Source of the DNA: Thiomonas sp. FB-6 | GTDB lineage: Bacteria; Pseudomonadota; Gammaproteobacteria; Burkholderiales; Burkholderiaceae_C | Assembly: GCF_000377645.1 (NCBI RefSeq) | Contig: NZ_KB898494.1 | Span: 1-47,583 of the forward strand | Direction: 5' to 3' | DNA length: 47,583 nt | In this document: one piece after another, positions 17,443 to 24,750 of the stretch | Position numbering within the stretch: position 1 is the first letter of the stretch | Layout: each line of letters starts with the position of its first letter | Translations under genes and position numbers: made by a program | The notes under the pieces: model-generated | Databases searched by the model: none | Told to the model about the DNA's origin: nothing | The model's input: the letters and a program-made list of their open reading frames with translations, nothing else

Positions 17443-19168
17443 GCGAATCGCGCGCAACCTCGGACCCGCTGCCGCCGACCAGGAAGTCCAGGTCGGCGCC
17501 GCGGCTGGCCTGCTGCACATGCTCCACGTACAGGCGGGCCCAGCCGCGTTCGGGCTTGGGCGGGGGCTGCCAGGCCGCGCGGCGCGCGGCCATCTCCTCG
17601 TCGCTGATCTCCAGGCTCAGGGAGCGCGCCGGCACGTCCAGGCTGATCATGTCCCCGTCGCGCACCAGGGCCAGCGGGCCGCCGGCCGCGGCCTCCGGCG
17701 AGGTGTGCAGCACCACCGTGCCGTAGGCGGTGCCGCTCATGCGCGCATCCGAGATGCGCACCATGTCGCGCACGCCCTTGCGCAGCAGCTTCGGCGGCAG
17801 CGGCATGTTGCCCACCTCGGCCATGCCGGGGTAGCCGCGCGGGCCGCAGTTCTTCAGCACCAGGATGCAGTTCTCGTCCACGTCCAGCGACTCGTCGTTG
17901 ATGCGCTCGTGGAAATGCTCGATGTTCTCGAACACCACCGCGCGCCCGCGATGCCGCAGCAGTTCCGGCGTGGCCGCCGAGGGCTTGATCACGGCGCCCT
18001 CGGGCGCCAGGTTGCCGCGCAGCACGGCGATGCCGGCCTCCGGGCGCAGCGGCCGGTTCCACGGGCGGATCACCTCGCGGTTGAAACACTCGGCGTCGCG
18101 CACGTTGTCCCACAGCGAGCGGCCGTTCACGGTCAGCGCGTCGCGCTCCAGCAGGCCCTGCTCGGCCAGTTCGCGCAGCACCACGGGCAGGCCGCCGGCG
18201 TAGAAGAAGTCCTCCATCAGCGCCTCGCCCGAGGGCTGCAGGTCGACGATGCAGGGCAGGTGCGAGCCCAGCTTGTCCCAGTCATCGAGCTTCAGGTCCA
18301 CGCCGATGCGTCCGGCCAGCGCCAGCAGGTGGATCACCGCGTTGGTCGACCCGCCGATCGCCGCGTTGGTGCGGATGGCGTTGACGAAGGCCTCGCGGCG
18401 CAGGATGCGCGACATGCGCAGGTCCTCGCGCACCATGTCCACGATGCGCCGCCCGGTGAGCTGCGCCAGCGTGAAGCGGCGCGCGTCCACCGCGGGGATG
18501 GCGGCGTTGCCGGGCAGGGCCATGCCCAGCGACTCCACCATGCAGGCCATGCTCGATGCCGTTCCCATGGTCATGCAATGCCCCTTGGAGCGGTGCATGC
18601 AGGACTCGGCCTCGACGAATTCCTCCATGGTCATGGTCCCCGCGCGCACCTCCTCGGACATGCGCCACACGCCGGTGCCCGAGCCCAGCGTGGCACCGCG
18701 GAAGCGCCCGGTGAGCATGGGCCCGCCGGACAGGCCGATGGTGGGCAGGTCCACGCTGGCCGCGCCCATCATCAGCGAGGGCGTGGTCTTGTCGCAGCCC
18801 ATCATCAGCACCACGCCGTCGATGGGATTGCCGCGGATGGATTCCTCCACGTCCATGCTCGCCAGGTTGCGGAACAGCATGGCGGTGGGGCGCAGTTGGG
18901 TCTCGCCCAGGGACATCACCGGGAACTCCAGCGGAAAGCCGCCGGCCTCCCAGACCCCGCGCTTGACCCAGTCGGCGAGTTCGCGCAGGTGCGCGTTGCA
19001 GGGGGTCAGCTCCGACCAGGTGTTGCAGATGCCGATGATCGGGCGCCCGTCGAACAAGTCGTGCGGATGTCCCTGGTTCTTCATCCAGCTGCGGTAGACG
19101 AAGCCGTCGCGGTCCTCGCGTCCGAACCACGCCTGGCTGCGCCGCGCCGGCTTCTTGCTGTCTGTCAT
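17438..19168 (-). CDS. IlvD/Edd-family pentonate dehydratase (L-arabonate/D-xylonate type)
   Basis: A 576-residue Fe-S dehydratase of the IlvD/Edd family, in the subgroup of L-arabinonate/D-xylonate dehydratases that convert a sugar acid to its 2-keto-3-deoxy acid. The sequence WFGREDRDGFVYRSWMKNQG and SELTPCN (first cluster Cys) are present. So are MGCDKTTPSL (second Cys and the Lys that is carbamylated in the family), CMTMGTASSMACM (third Cys) and AAIGGSTNAVIH. Full length, with start MTDSKKPARRSQAWFG. It is divergent from the second SDR gene and convergent with LysR. The family accepts several pentonates, so the substrate is left open. Confidence 0.9.
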   Translation of the reverse strand: MTDSKKPARRSQAWFGREDRDGFVYRSWMKNQGHPHDLFDGRPIIGICNTWSELTPCNAHLRELADWVKRGVWEAGGFPLEFPVMSLGETQLRPTAMLFRNLASMDVEESIRGNPIDGVVLMMGCDKTTPSLMMGAASVDLPTIGLSGGPMLTGRFRGATLGSGTGVWRMSEEVRAGTMTMEEFVEAESCMHRSKGHCMTMGTASSMACMVESLGMALPGNAAIPAVDARRFTLAQLTGRRIVDMVREDLRMSRILRREAFVNAIRTNAAIGGSTNAVIHLLALAGRIGVDLKLDDWDKLGSHLPCIVDLQPSGEALMEDFFYAGGLPVVLRELAEQGLLERDALTVNGRSLWDNVRDAECFNREVIRPWNRPLRPEAGIAVLRGNLAPEGAVIKPSAATPELLRHRGRAVVFENIEHFHERINDESLDVDENCILVLKNCGPRGYPGMAEVGNMPLPPKLLRKGVRDMVRISDARMSGTAYGTVVLHTSPEAAAGGPLALVRDGDMISLDVPARSLSLEISDEEMAARRAAWQPPPKPERGWARLYVEHVQQASRGADLDFLVGGSGSEVARDSH

Positions 19169-19200
19169 CCTGTCAAGCCTTTCTCGGCGCGAGGCCGCTT

Positions 19201-19221
19201 TTCGAAACGGAACATGTCGAA
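19201..19221. promoter_or_regulatory. Inverted-repeat site upstream of the IlvD-type dehydratase
   Basis: TTCGA at 19201 and TCGAA ending at 19221 form an inverted repeat with 11 bp between the arms, 33 bp before the dehydratase start. The half-sites resemble the arms of the T-N11-A boxes at 16395 and 19319, so it may be an additional contact site for the same regulator. Confidence 0.4.
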
Positions 19222-19318
19222 GGATGCTAGCAACCGGGCCCGGTGGCGTTAATGCCGCTTTCCTTATTCAGGCATGATGGTTTTGACATCCGCACGCGGG
19301 GATTTTGTGGTTCCAATA

Positions 19319-19331
19319 TCGGACACTTCGA
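19319..19331. promoter_or_regulatory. LysR-type T-N11-A box before the second SDR gene
   Basis: TCGGA-CACT-TCGA matches the spacing and flanks of the box at 16396-16408. It sits only 20 bp before the SDR start codon, so it would overlap the early transcript or lie just downstream of the promoter, unless the box serves the divergent dehydratase. Confidence 0.45.
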
Positions 19332-19351
19332 CAACATGGAGGAGAAGCGAA

Positions 19352-20128
19352 ATGCCCGATCAGGAGGCCGTCTACCCGAGCCTGCGCGAGCGCAGCGTGT
19401 TCATCACCGGCGGGGGCAGCGGCATCGGCGCCAGCCTCACCCGGGGCTTCGCGCGCCAGGGATCCAGGGTGGTTTTCGTGGATATCGCCGAACAGGCCAG
19501 CCAGGATCTGGTGGAGTCGGTTCACGCACAAACCGGGACGCGGCCGGAATTCATGCGCTGCGACATCCGCGACATTTCCGCGCTGCAGGGCTGCATCGAG
19601 GAGGCGCGCCGGCGCAACGGCAATATCTCGGTGCTGGTCAATAATGCGGCCAGCGACGACCGGCATCGCATCCAGGACGTGAGCGTCGACTACTGGGACG
19701 AGCGCATGGCCGTCAACCTGCGCCCGATGTTCTTCGCCGCGCAGGCGGTGGCGCCGCAGATGCAGGCGCTGGGCGGGGGATCGATCATCAACTTCGGCTC
19801 GGTGAGCTGGCGCATGGGCACGGCCGACGTGCCGGTGTACGCGGCCGCGAAGGCCGCCGCGCACGGGCTCACGCGCAGCCTGGCGCGTGACCTCGGGGTG
19901 CACAACATCCGGGTCAACACCCTGGTGCCCGGCTGGGTGATGACCGAGCGCCAGCTGCGCCTGTGGGTCAACCCCGAGTCCGAGAAGGTGATCGACGCCA
20001 ACCAGTTCCTCAAGACCCGCGTGCGTCCCGAGCACGTGGCCAGCATGGCCCTGTTCCTGGCCGCCGACGACAGCGCGCTGTGCAACGCGCAGGAGTTCAT
20101 CGTCGACGGAGGCTGGGTGTCGTCCTGA
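19352..20128 (+). CDS. XylB-like short-chain dehydrogenase (pentose 1-dehydrogenase candidate), copy 2
   Basis: A 258-residue SDR, closer than copy 1 to Caulobacter XylB: AVYPSLRERSVFITGGGSGI, FVDIAEQ, NNAASDDRHRIQDVSVDYWD and NFGSVSWRMG are near-identical in layout. The NAD motif TGGGSGIG, the catalytic Ser (FGSVS) and the YAAAK motif are intact. ATG 19352 is preceded by GGAGGAGAAG. It is transcribed alone, divergent from the IlvD-type dehydratase, and followed at once by a strong hairpin. It is expected to oxidise D-xylose (or another aldose) to the lactone in the cytosol. Two copies suggest use of two sugars. Confidence 0.87.
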   Translation: MPDQEAVYPSLRERSVFITGGGSGIGASLTRGFARQGSRVVFVDIAEQASQDLVESVHAQTGTRPEFMRCDIRDISALQGCIEEARRRNGNISVLVNNAASDDRHRIQDVSVDYWDERMAVNLRPMFFAAQAVAPQMQALGGGSIINFGSVSWRMGTADVPVYAAAKAAAHGLTRSLARDLGVHNIRVNTLVPGWVMTERQLRLWVNPESEKVIDANQFLKTRVRPEHVASMALFLAADDSALCNAQEFIVDGGWVSS

Positions 20129-20132
20129 AGCT

Positions 20133-20163
20133 CCCGGAGCCGGACCTCCCGTCCGGCTCCGGG
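20133..20163. terminator. Strong hairpin after the second SDR gene
   Basis: CCCGGAGCCGGAC (20133-20145) pairs perfectly with GTCCGGCTCCGGG (20151-20163) around a 5-nt loop, starting 5 bp after the stop codon. There is no T-run, so it may stabilise or end the transcript with help. Confidence 0.6.
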
Positions 20164-20175
20164 CCAGCCAGCCCT

Positions 20176-20404
20176 CAGTCGGCGCAGGGCCGCCCCAAGC
20201 CGACTGAGCCCCCTGGGGGGGCAGCGAGCGTTAGCGAGCGTGGGGGCTGTCCATCAGTCGGCGCAGGGCCGCCCCAAGCCGACTGAGCCCCCTGGGGGGG
20301 CAGCGAGCGTTAGCGAGCGTGGGGGCTGTCCATCAGTCGGCGCAGGGCCGCCCCAAGCCGACTGAGCCCCCTGGGGGGGCAGCGAGCGTAGCGAGCGTGG
20401 GGGT
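20176..20404. repeat. Tandem array of a 79-bp two-hairpin repeat (3 units)
   Basis: Units begin at 20176, 20255 and 20334; the first two are 79 bp and the third is slightly degenerate and cut short near 20404. Each has a stem TCAGTCGGC/GCCGACTGA around the 15-nt loop GCAGGGCCGCCCCAA. This is followed by CCCCCTGGGGG and the run GCAGCGAGCG-TTAGCGAGCG. The array fills the gap between the convergent SDR and ABC-ATPase genes, so it could act as a two-way transcription end. Units are directly adjacent without unique spacers, so this is not a CRISPR array. Confidence 0.9.
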
Positions 20405-20410
20405 CGTCAC

Positions 20411-21235
20411 TCAAGCCGTGGCCTGGGGCTGGCGCGCCTGGCGGTACTCGTTGACCACGATGTCGGTGAGTTCCTGGATCGAGGTCTCGCGGGTCTCGCG
20501 GTCGAAGGTGATGCGTCCGTTCTGCAGCAGGTTGACCCGGTCGCACACGTCGAACACCTGCGCGTAGTTGTGCGCGACGATGATCACCGAGACCTCGCCG
20601 GTGTCGCGCAGGCGCTTGATCAGGTCGAGGATCTGCGCGCTCTCGCGCACGCCCATGGCGGCGGTCGGCTCGTCGAGCAACAGGATGCGCGCCTTGGTGT
20701 AGACCGCGCGCGCCACCGCCACCGCCTGGCGCTGGCCGCCCGAGAGCTTGGCGATCTCCACGTCCACCGAGGGCACGTTGACCCCGATGTTCCGCAGGTG
20801 TTCGGCCGCCTGCTTGCGCATGCTGCGGTCGTCGAGGATGCGCAGGAAGCCGCCGCGGGTGAGCTCGCGCCGCAGGAACATGTTGCGGAACACGCTCAGG
20901 CCGCTGACCACGGCCAGGTCCTGGTAGACGGTCTCGATGCCGCATTCGCGCGCATGACCCACCGATTCGAGCTTCACCGGCTTGCCGTCCATGAACAGCT
21001 GTCCGCTGCTGGGCTGCTGGTAGCCGGTGAGGATCTTCATCAGCGTGGACTTGCCGGCGCCGTTGTCGCCCAGCAGGGCGAGCACCTCGCCGCGGCGCAG
21101 GCTGAAGTTCACGTCCTGCAGCGCGGTCACCGCGCCGAAGCGCTTGGACAGGTGTTCGCCGCGCAGCACCACGCCGGCGTCGCCGGCGGCCTGCGCCTGG
21201 GGCAGGGACTCGGGCAGGGACTGGGTATCGGACAT
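20411..21235 (-). CDS. Sugar ABC importer, ATP-binding protein (single NBD)
   Basis: A 274-residue ATPase of the carbohydrate uptake transporter-2 family (RbsA/XylG/FrcA type) with one nucleotide-binding domain rather than the fused pair. Walker A GDNGAGKST, signature LSGGQRQAVAVAR, Walker B ILLLDEPTAAMG and the switch His in IIVAHN are intact. ATG 21235 overlaps the permease stop as ATGA. It is the third gene of the binding protein-permease-ATPase operon. It energises uptake of a monosaccharide, presumably a pentose given the surrounding catabolic genes. Confidence 0.9.
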   Translation of the reverse strand: MSDTQSLPESLPQAQAAGDAGVVLRGEHLSKRFGAVTALQDVNFSLRRGEVLALLGDNGAGKSTLMKILTGYQQPSSGQLFMDGKPVKLESVGHARECGIETVYQDLAVVSGLSVFRNMFLRRELTRGGFLRILDDRSMRKQAAEHLRNIGVNVPSVDVEIAKLSGGQRQAVAVARAVYTKARILLLDEPTAAMGVRESAQILDLIKRLRDTGEVSVIIVAHNYAQVFDVCDRVNLLQNGRITFDRETRETSIQELTDIVVNEYRQARQPQATA

Positions 21236-22272
21236 CACTTGCTCCCCCGTTCGCGGATGCGGTTCAGGCGCACGTTCATGAACATGGTCACCACGATCGC
21301 CGCGCCCAGGATCATGTCGAAGGTGTAGGCGCTGACCCCGAGGATGGTGAATCCGTCCTTGAGCACGCCCAGCGCCACCGCGCCCAGCAGCGCACCGATG
21401 ACGGTGCCCGAGCCGCCGGTCAGCAGGGTGCCGCCGATCACCGACGAGGCGATGGCCATGAACATGATCTGCGAGCCTCCCGCCAGCGGGTCGATGGAGC
21501 CGATGCGGAAGGCGTCGAGCACCCCGGCGAAGCCCGCCAGCGCACTGCACAGCACGAAGTTGCCCACGCGCACCAGGTCGATGGGAATGCCCACCTCGGC
21601 CGCACCGATCGGATTGCCCCCGGTGGCCAGGGTGTGCAGGCCCCATCGGGTCTTGGTCAGGAAGGCCTGGAACACGATGGCGATCGCCACGGCCCAGATC
21701 ACGTCGACCAGCGCGTTCTGGCCCAGCACCACGGCCACGATGCCATGGGTGGCCGGTTGCACCGGGAAGCCGCCGGAGATGGTGAGGTTGAAGCCGTTGA
21801 TGAAAAACAGCATGCCCAGTGTGGTGACGAAGGACGGGATGCGCAGCCCCACGGTGATCAGACCGTTGAGCAGGCCGACGACCCCCGCGGCCAGCACCGC
21901 CAGCACCACGGCGAGCAGGATGGGGGCTCCCGCGCGCTGCGCGAAGTACATGACGAAGGGAGCCATGGCGTAGACCTGTCCGGCGGACAGGTCCAACTCG
22001 CCGCAGATCAGCACCATGACCTCGCCGGCGGCGATGATGGCAGGAGCCGCGGCGTATTGGCCGAGGACTCCGAGGTTGTCCCAGGACAGGAAATAGCGGG
22101 AAGCGAACTGGAAATAGGCGAGCAGGAGCACGACCGCGACCAGGATCCCGGTCTCGCGCCACTGGAGGGCGCGCCGGAGCAGGCTCCGGCACCCCTGCAT
22201 CACCCCCGAGGCGGGTCGCGCCGATGCCGTCCCGGCATCGCGCGATCCGTTCACGTTGGTTTCAGCTTTCAT
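21235..22272 (-). CDS. Sugar ABC importer, permease (RbsC/XylH type)
   Basis: A 345-residue inner-membrane permease of the BPD_transp_2 family used by ribose/xylose-type importers. After a polar N-terminus of about 40 residues there are 8-10 hydrophobic segments, starting at TGILVAVVLLLAYFQFASRY. The characteristic GELDLSAGQVYAMA, AGVVGLLNG and ALAGFAGVLDAFR blocks are present. It starts 6 bp after the binding-protein stop and overlaps the ATPase start, so the three genes are one operon. Confidence 0.9.
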   Translation of the reverse strand: MKAETNVNGSRDAGTASARPASGVMQGCRSLLRRALQWRETGILVAVVLLLAYFQFASRYFLSWDNLGVLGQYAAAPAIIAAGEVMVLICGELDLSAGQVYAMAPFVMYFAQRAGAPILLAVVLAVLAAGVVGLLNGLITVGLRIPSFVTTLGMLFFINGFNLTISGGFPVQPATHGIVAVVLGQNALVDVIWAVAIAIVFQAFLTKTRWGLHTLATGGNPIGAAEVGIPIDLVRVGNFVLCSALAGFAGVLDAFRIGSIDPLAGGSQIMFMAIASSVIGGTLLTGGSGTVIGALLGAVALGVLKDGFTILGVSAYTFDMILGAAIVVTMFMNVRLNRIRERGSK

Positions 22273-22278
22273 CGTTGC

Positions 22279-23361
22279 TCAGACCGCTCCGATCGGCCCC
22301 TTGCGGGCAATGAGCTTCTGATCCTTCGCATTGCCCTCGAAGCGGCTGGTGGTGTTCAGGTACGGTCCGACGCTGCTCGCGGTGACGAACTTCAGGCCGG
22401 TGTTGATGTCCGACGGGCCGGTCAGGCCGCCCGACATCATGTACAGGAACATCTCCAGCACGGTGTAGAAGCCTTGCAGGTAGGGTTGCTGGTCGATGGT
22501 GAAGTCCAGGTTGCCCTCGTGGATTTCCTTGAGGGTACCGGGCAGCATGTCGAAACCGCCCGCCTTGACCCCCTTCTTGGCCAGGCCGTGCTTGCGCATG
22601 GTCGCGCCCACCGCCTCGGTGCTGCCGGCGTCCACCGCGAACATGCCCTTCAGGTTGGGGTGGCCGAGGTAGAAGGCCTCGACGGCCGAGAACTCCTCGT
22701 TCACCTTCGCGCCGCTGGAGACTTCGTGCAGCGTGATCTTCTTGCCGGACTTCTTGATGGCGTCGCGCGCGCCGTCCAGGCGCGGCTGGATGTTGAGCTG
22801 GCCCGGGGTGGCGATGAAGCCGGCCACGTCGCCCGATTCCACCAGGCTGACGATGTGCTCGCCCAGCGCCATGCCGGCGTTGTACAGGTCCTGGCCGATA
22901 TAGGCCAGGCGGTGGTTACCGCTCACGTCGGCGTTGTAGGAGAACACCGGGATGCCGGCCTGCAGCGCACGGTCCGTCGGGTCGTTGAAGGCATGCGGAT
23001 CCACCAGGCACACGGCGATGGCATCGGCGTGGGAGGCGATGGCGGCATTCATCGAGTTGACCATCTCGGTCGCGATCGAATTCTGCGAACCGGTCCACTG
23101 GTAGGTACAGCCGAGCAGCCTGCAGGCATCCTCGATGCCGTACTGGGTCGGCACGAAGAAGGGGTTCGTGGTCACGTGGTTGACGAACACGAAACGCCAT
23201 TTCGGGTGGTCCACGAAGGGAAACTGCCCGGTTTCCGCCGCCTGGGCCAGTCCCGGCAGTGCGGTGGCGCTCATCGCCGCACCGGCCAGCGCGGTCTTGA
23301 TCAGGTTGCGCCGCGATTCCTGTCCGGGGCCGAATACTCGGCGGGGTTTTTCTGTAGCCAT
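22279..23361 (-). CDS. Sugar ABC importer, periplasmic binding protein
   Basis: A 360-residue substrate-binding protein of the ribose/xylose-binding (Peripla_BP_4) type. The N-terminus carries a twin-arginine-like signal (ESRRNLIKTALAGAAMSATA with cleavage after AQA), suggesting Tat export. The mature part begins WRFVFVNHVTTNPFFVPTQY and has DAIAVCLVDPHAFNDPTDRA and GIPVFSYNADVSGNHRLAYI, usual for this fold. The start at 23361 is set by GAGGAGGAG a few bases upstream; the longer open frame to 23496 has no ribosome site. First gene of the importer operon. The ligand is inferred to be a pentose (or galactose), not shown. Confidence 0.88.
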   Translation of the reverse strand: MATEKPRRVFGPGQESRRNLIKTALAGAAMSATALPGLAQAAETGQFPFVDHPKWRFVFVNHVTTNPFFVPTQYGIEDACRLLGCTYQWTGSQNSIATEMVNSMNAAIASHADAIAVCLVDPHAFNDPTDRALQAGIPVFSYNADVSGNHRLAYIGQDLYNAGMALGEHIVSLVESGDVAGFIATPGQLNIQPRLDGARDAIKKSGKKITLHEVSSGAKVNEEFSAVEAFYLGHPNLKGMFAVDAGSTEAVGATMRKHGLAKKGVKAGGFDMLPGTLKEIHEGNLDFTIDQQPYLQGFYTVLEMFLYMMSGGLTGPSDINTGLKFVTASSVGPYLNTTSRFEGNAKDQKLIARKGPIGAV

Positions 23362-23389
23362 GGAAAATCTCCTCCTCATCGTTATGAAA

Positions 23390-23403
23390 CGCAACATGTT
23401 GCG
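23390..23403. promoter_or_regulatory. Perfect 14-bp palindrome in the importer leader
   Basis: CGCAACATGTTGCG is exactly self-complementary and lies 29 bp upstream of the binding-protein start, typical of an operator. The rest of the 342-bp gap (23362-23703) holds an inverted repeat CTATA-N9-TATAG at 23527-23545 that may be part of the importer promoter, and the promoter-like box of the next operon. I see no gene in it. Confidence 0.5.
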
Positions 23404-23664
23404 ATGCGTCGCCCGGTATTCGCGGCGCGGAAAACCTCGGCATTTTCGGCCGCCGGGCCATTCCAGAGTGCAAACTTCTCCGCACCCGGTTTCCACCCAG
23501 CGCTAAACGCCTTGGCGACGACGATGCTATAGAAGGGCTTTATAGGGGCAAATACGCTTTATGGCTTGCGTCGATGTCGAATCGGTTATCCCGGGAGGGC
23601 ATGCACCGCCGCCGCCCGCGGCGGCGCGCGCTGCCCCTACCCGGGGCATGAGCGCGCGCACCCG

Positions 23665-23670
23665 TACAAT
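23665..23670 (+). promoter_or_regulatory. Candidate -10 box of the glucan operon
   Basis: TACAAT at 23665-23670 lies 33 bp before the GTG start at 23704. No good -35 box is found 16-18 bp upstream, so the promoter would be weak or activator-dependent. Confidence 0.4.
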
Positions 23671-23703
23671 CCCGGATGCCGTCATTCCTGCCGCCCACCG
23701 AGC

Positions 23704-24750
23704 GTGCGAAGCACTATTGCCTGGAAACTGCTGGCCCTCGTGGCCGGATTGCTGCTGCTGACCTGCGAGCTGAGCGGATGCGCCGCGCCGCGAGCGCCGG
23801 CCGGCCGCTGCGTCCCCGCCGCGCGCGCGCAGGCCCAGCCGGCGCCCGTGCCGTGGTGGAACGAGGCCGGTGACCCGGTGCTGGCACGCCTGGTGGACTC
23901 CGCGCTCACCCACGACCCCCGGCTGCGCCGGCAGGCCGCCGAGCTCGAGGCCGCCCGCGCGCGCTCCGCGCAGTGGTCCTACCGCCTGCATGCCTGGCTG
24001 GGCGGCCTGCTCGGCTACCCCGTGCAGGACCCGCGGCTCCGTGCCTCGCGCCTGGCCGAGGCCCGCCAGCGCAAGGCGCAGGCGGTGGCGCTGGACTACC
24101 TGAAGCTGCGCCGCCTGCAGGCGGTGCTGGCCCTGGGGCAGCAGTTCCAGGACCAGTTCCGCGACAACGCCGACATCGCCCGCTGGCGTCGCGAGGCCGG
24201 CCTGGCCAGCGCGGTGGACGGCGGGCTCGCGGGCGCGATGCTGGGCGTCAATTCCAGCGCGCTGGACGCCGAACGCGAGCGCCTGTCCGCCGCCGTCGCC
24301 ACGCTGGCGCAGGCCTGCGGCATGTCCGGGCAGGATCTGGAGTCCGTCGTGGACGACGGTGCCGGCGTGCCTCGCCTGCTGGCGCCGCCCACGGATTCGC
24401 TGCCCCATGGCGACGCGCGCGCCGCCTCGCGCCTGGCCGCGCTGCAGCGCGTGGCCGCGCGCGAGGAGGCGCTGCGCGGGGTCGAGCGCGACGCGCTGCG
24501 CAACGCGGCGGATGCGCGCGCCGCCTATCAGCTGGGCACCGGCGGCTTCGCCGCCGTGTACGCGGCCGAGGCCTCGGCGCTCGCGGCCCGCGAGGCGCGG
24601 GTGTTGCTGCGCGCCGAGGCCGCCCGCGCCACCGTGCATCTGTGGGCGCTTCGCCAGCGCGAACTGGACGCCGTGCCCGGCGTCGCGTCCGGCGTGCCGG
24701 ACCCTGCGCCCGCGGCCGGCGCGACGGCGGGGGAGTGCGGGCATGGCTGA
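23704..24750 (+). CDS. Outer-membrane-factor-like lipoprotein (short, apparently lacking barrel strands)
   Basis: About 348 residues from the GTG at 23704, which gives a clean lipoprotein signal (RSTIAWKLLALVAGLLLLTC, then lipobox LSGC). WWNEAGDPVLARLVDSALTH followed by long Ala/Arg-rich helices matches the NodT/TolC outer membrane factor family. YQLGTGGFAAVYAAEASALA is the usual second-repeat block. Family members are about 450-490 residues with two beta-hairpin insertions. Here those insertions are nearly absent (about 20 residues in the first repeat, none obvious in the second). It overlaps the adaptor gene by 8 bp. Role inferred: a periplasmic tunnel or docking part of an export system with OpgH. 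The open frame extends upstream, so the start is tentative. Confidence 0.65.
   Translation: MRSTIAWKLLALVAGLLLLTCELSGCAAPRAPAGRCVPAARAQAQPAPVPWWNEAGDPVLARLVDSALTHDPRLRRQAAELEAARARSAQWSYRLHAWLGGLLGYPVQDPRLRASRLAEARQRKAQAVALDYLKLRRLQAVLALGQQFQDQFRDNADIARWRREAGLASAVDGGLAGAMLGVNSSALDAERERLSAAVATLAQACGMSGQDLESVVDDGAGVPRLLAPPTDSLPHGDARAASRLAALQRVAAREEALRGVERDALRNAADARAAYQLGTGGFAAVYAAEASALAAREARVLLRAEAARATVHLWALRQRELDAVPGVASGVPDPAPAAGATAGECGHG

Noticed and set aside
20176-20404. CRISPR array
   Set aside because: Units are contiguous 79-bp repeats without unique spacers, and no cas genes are nearby.
23566-23703. N-terminal extension of the OMF-like lipoprotein
   Set aside because: It has no ribosome site, odd Cys/Arg-rich composition, and it would bury the lipoprotein signal; the GTG at 23704 fits better.
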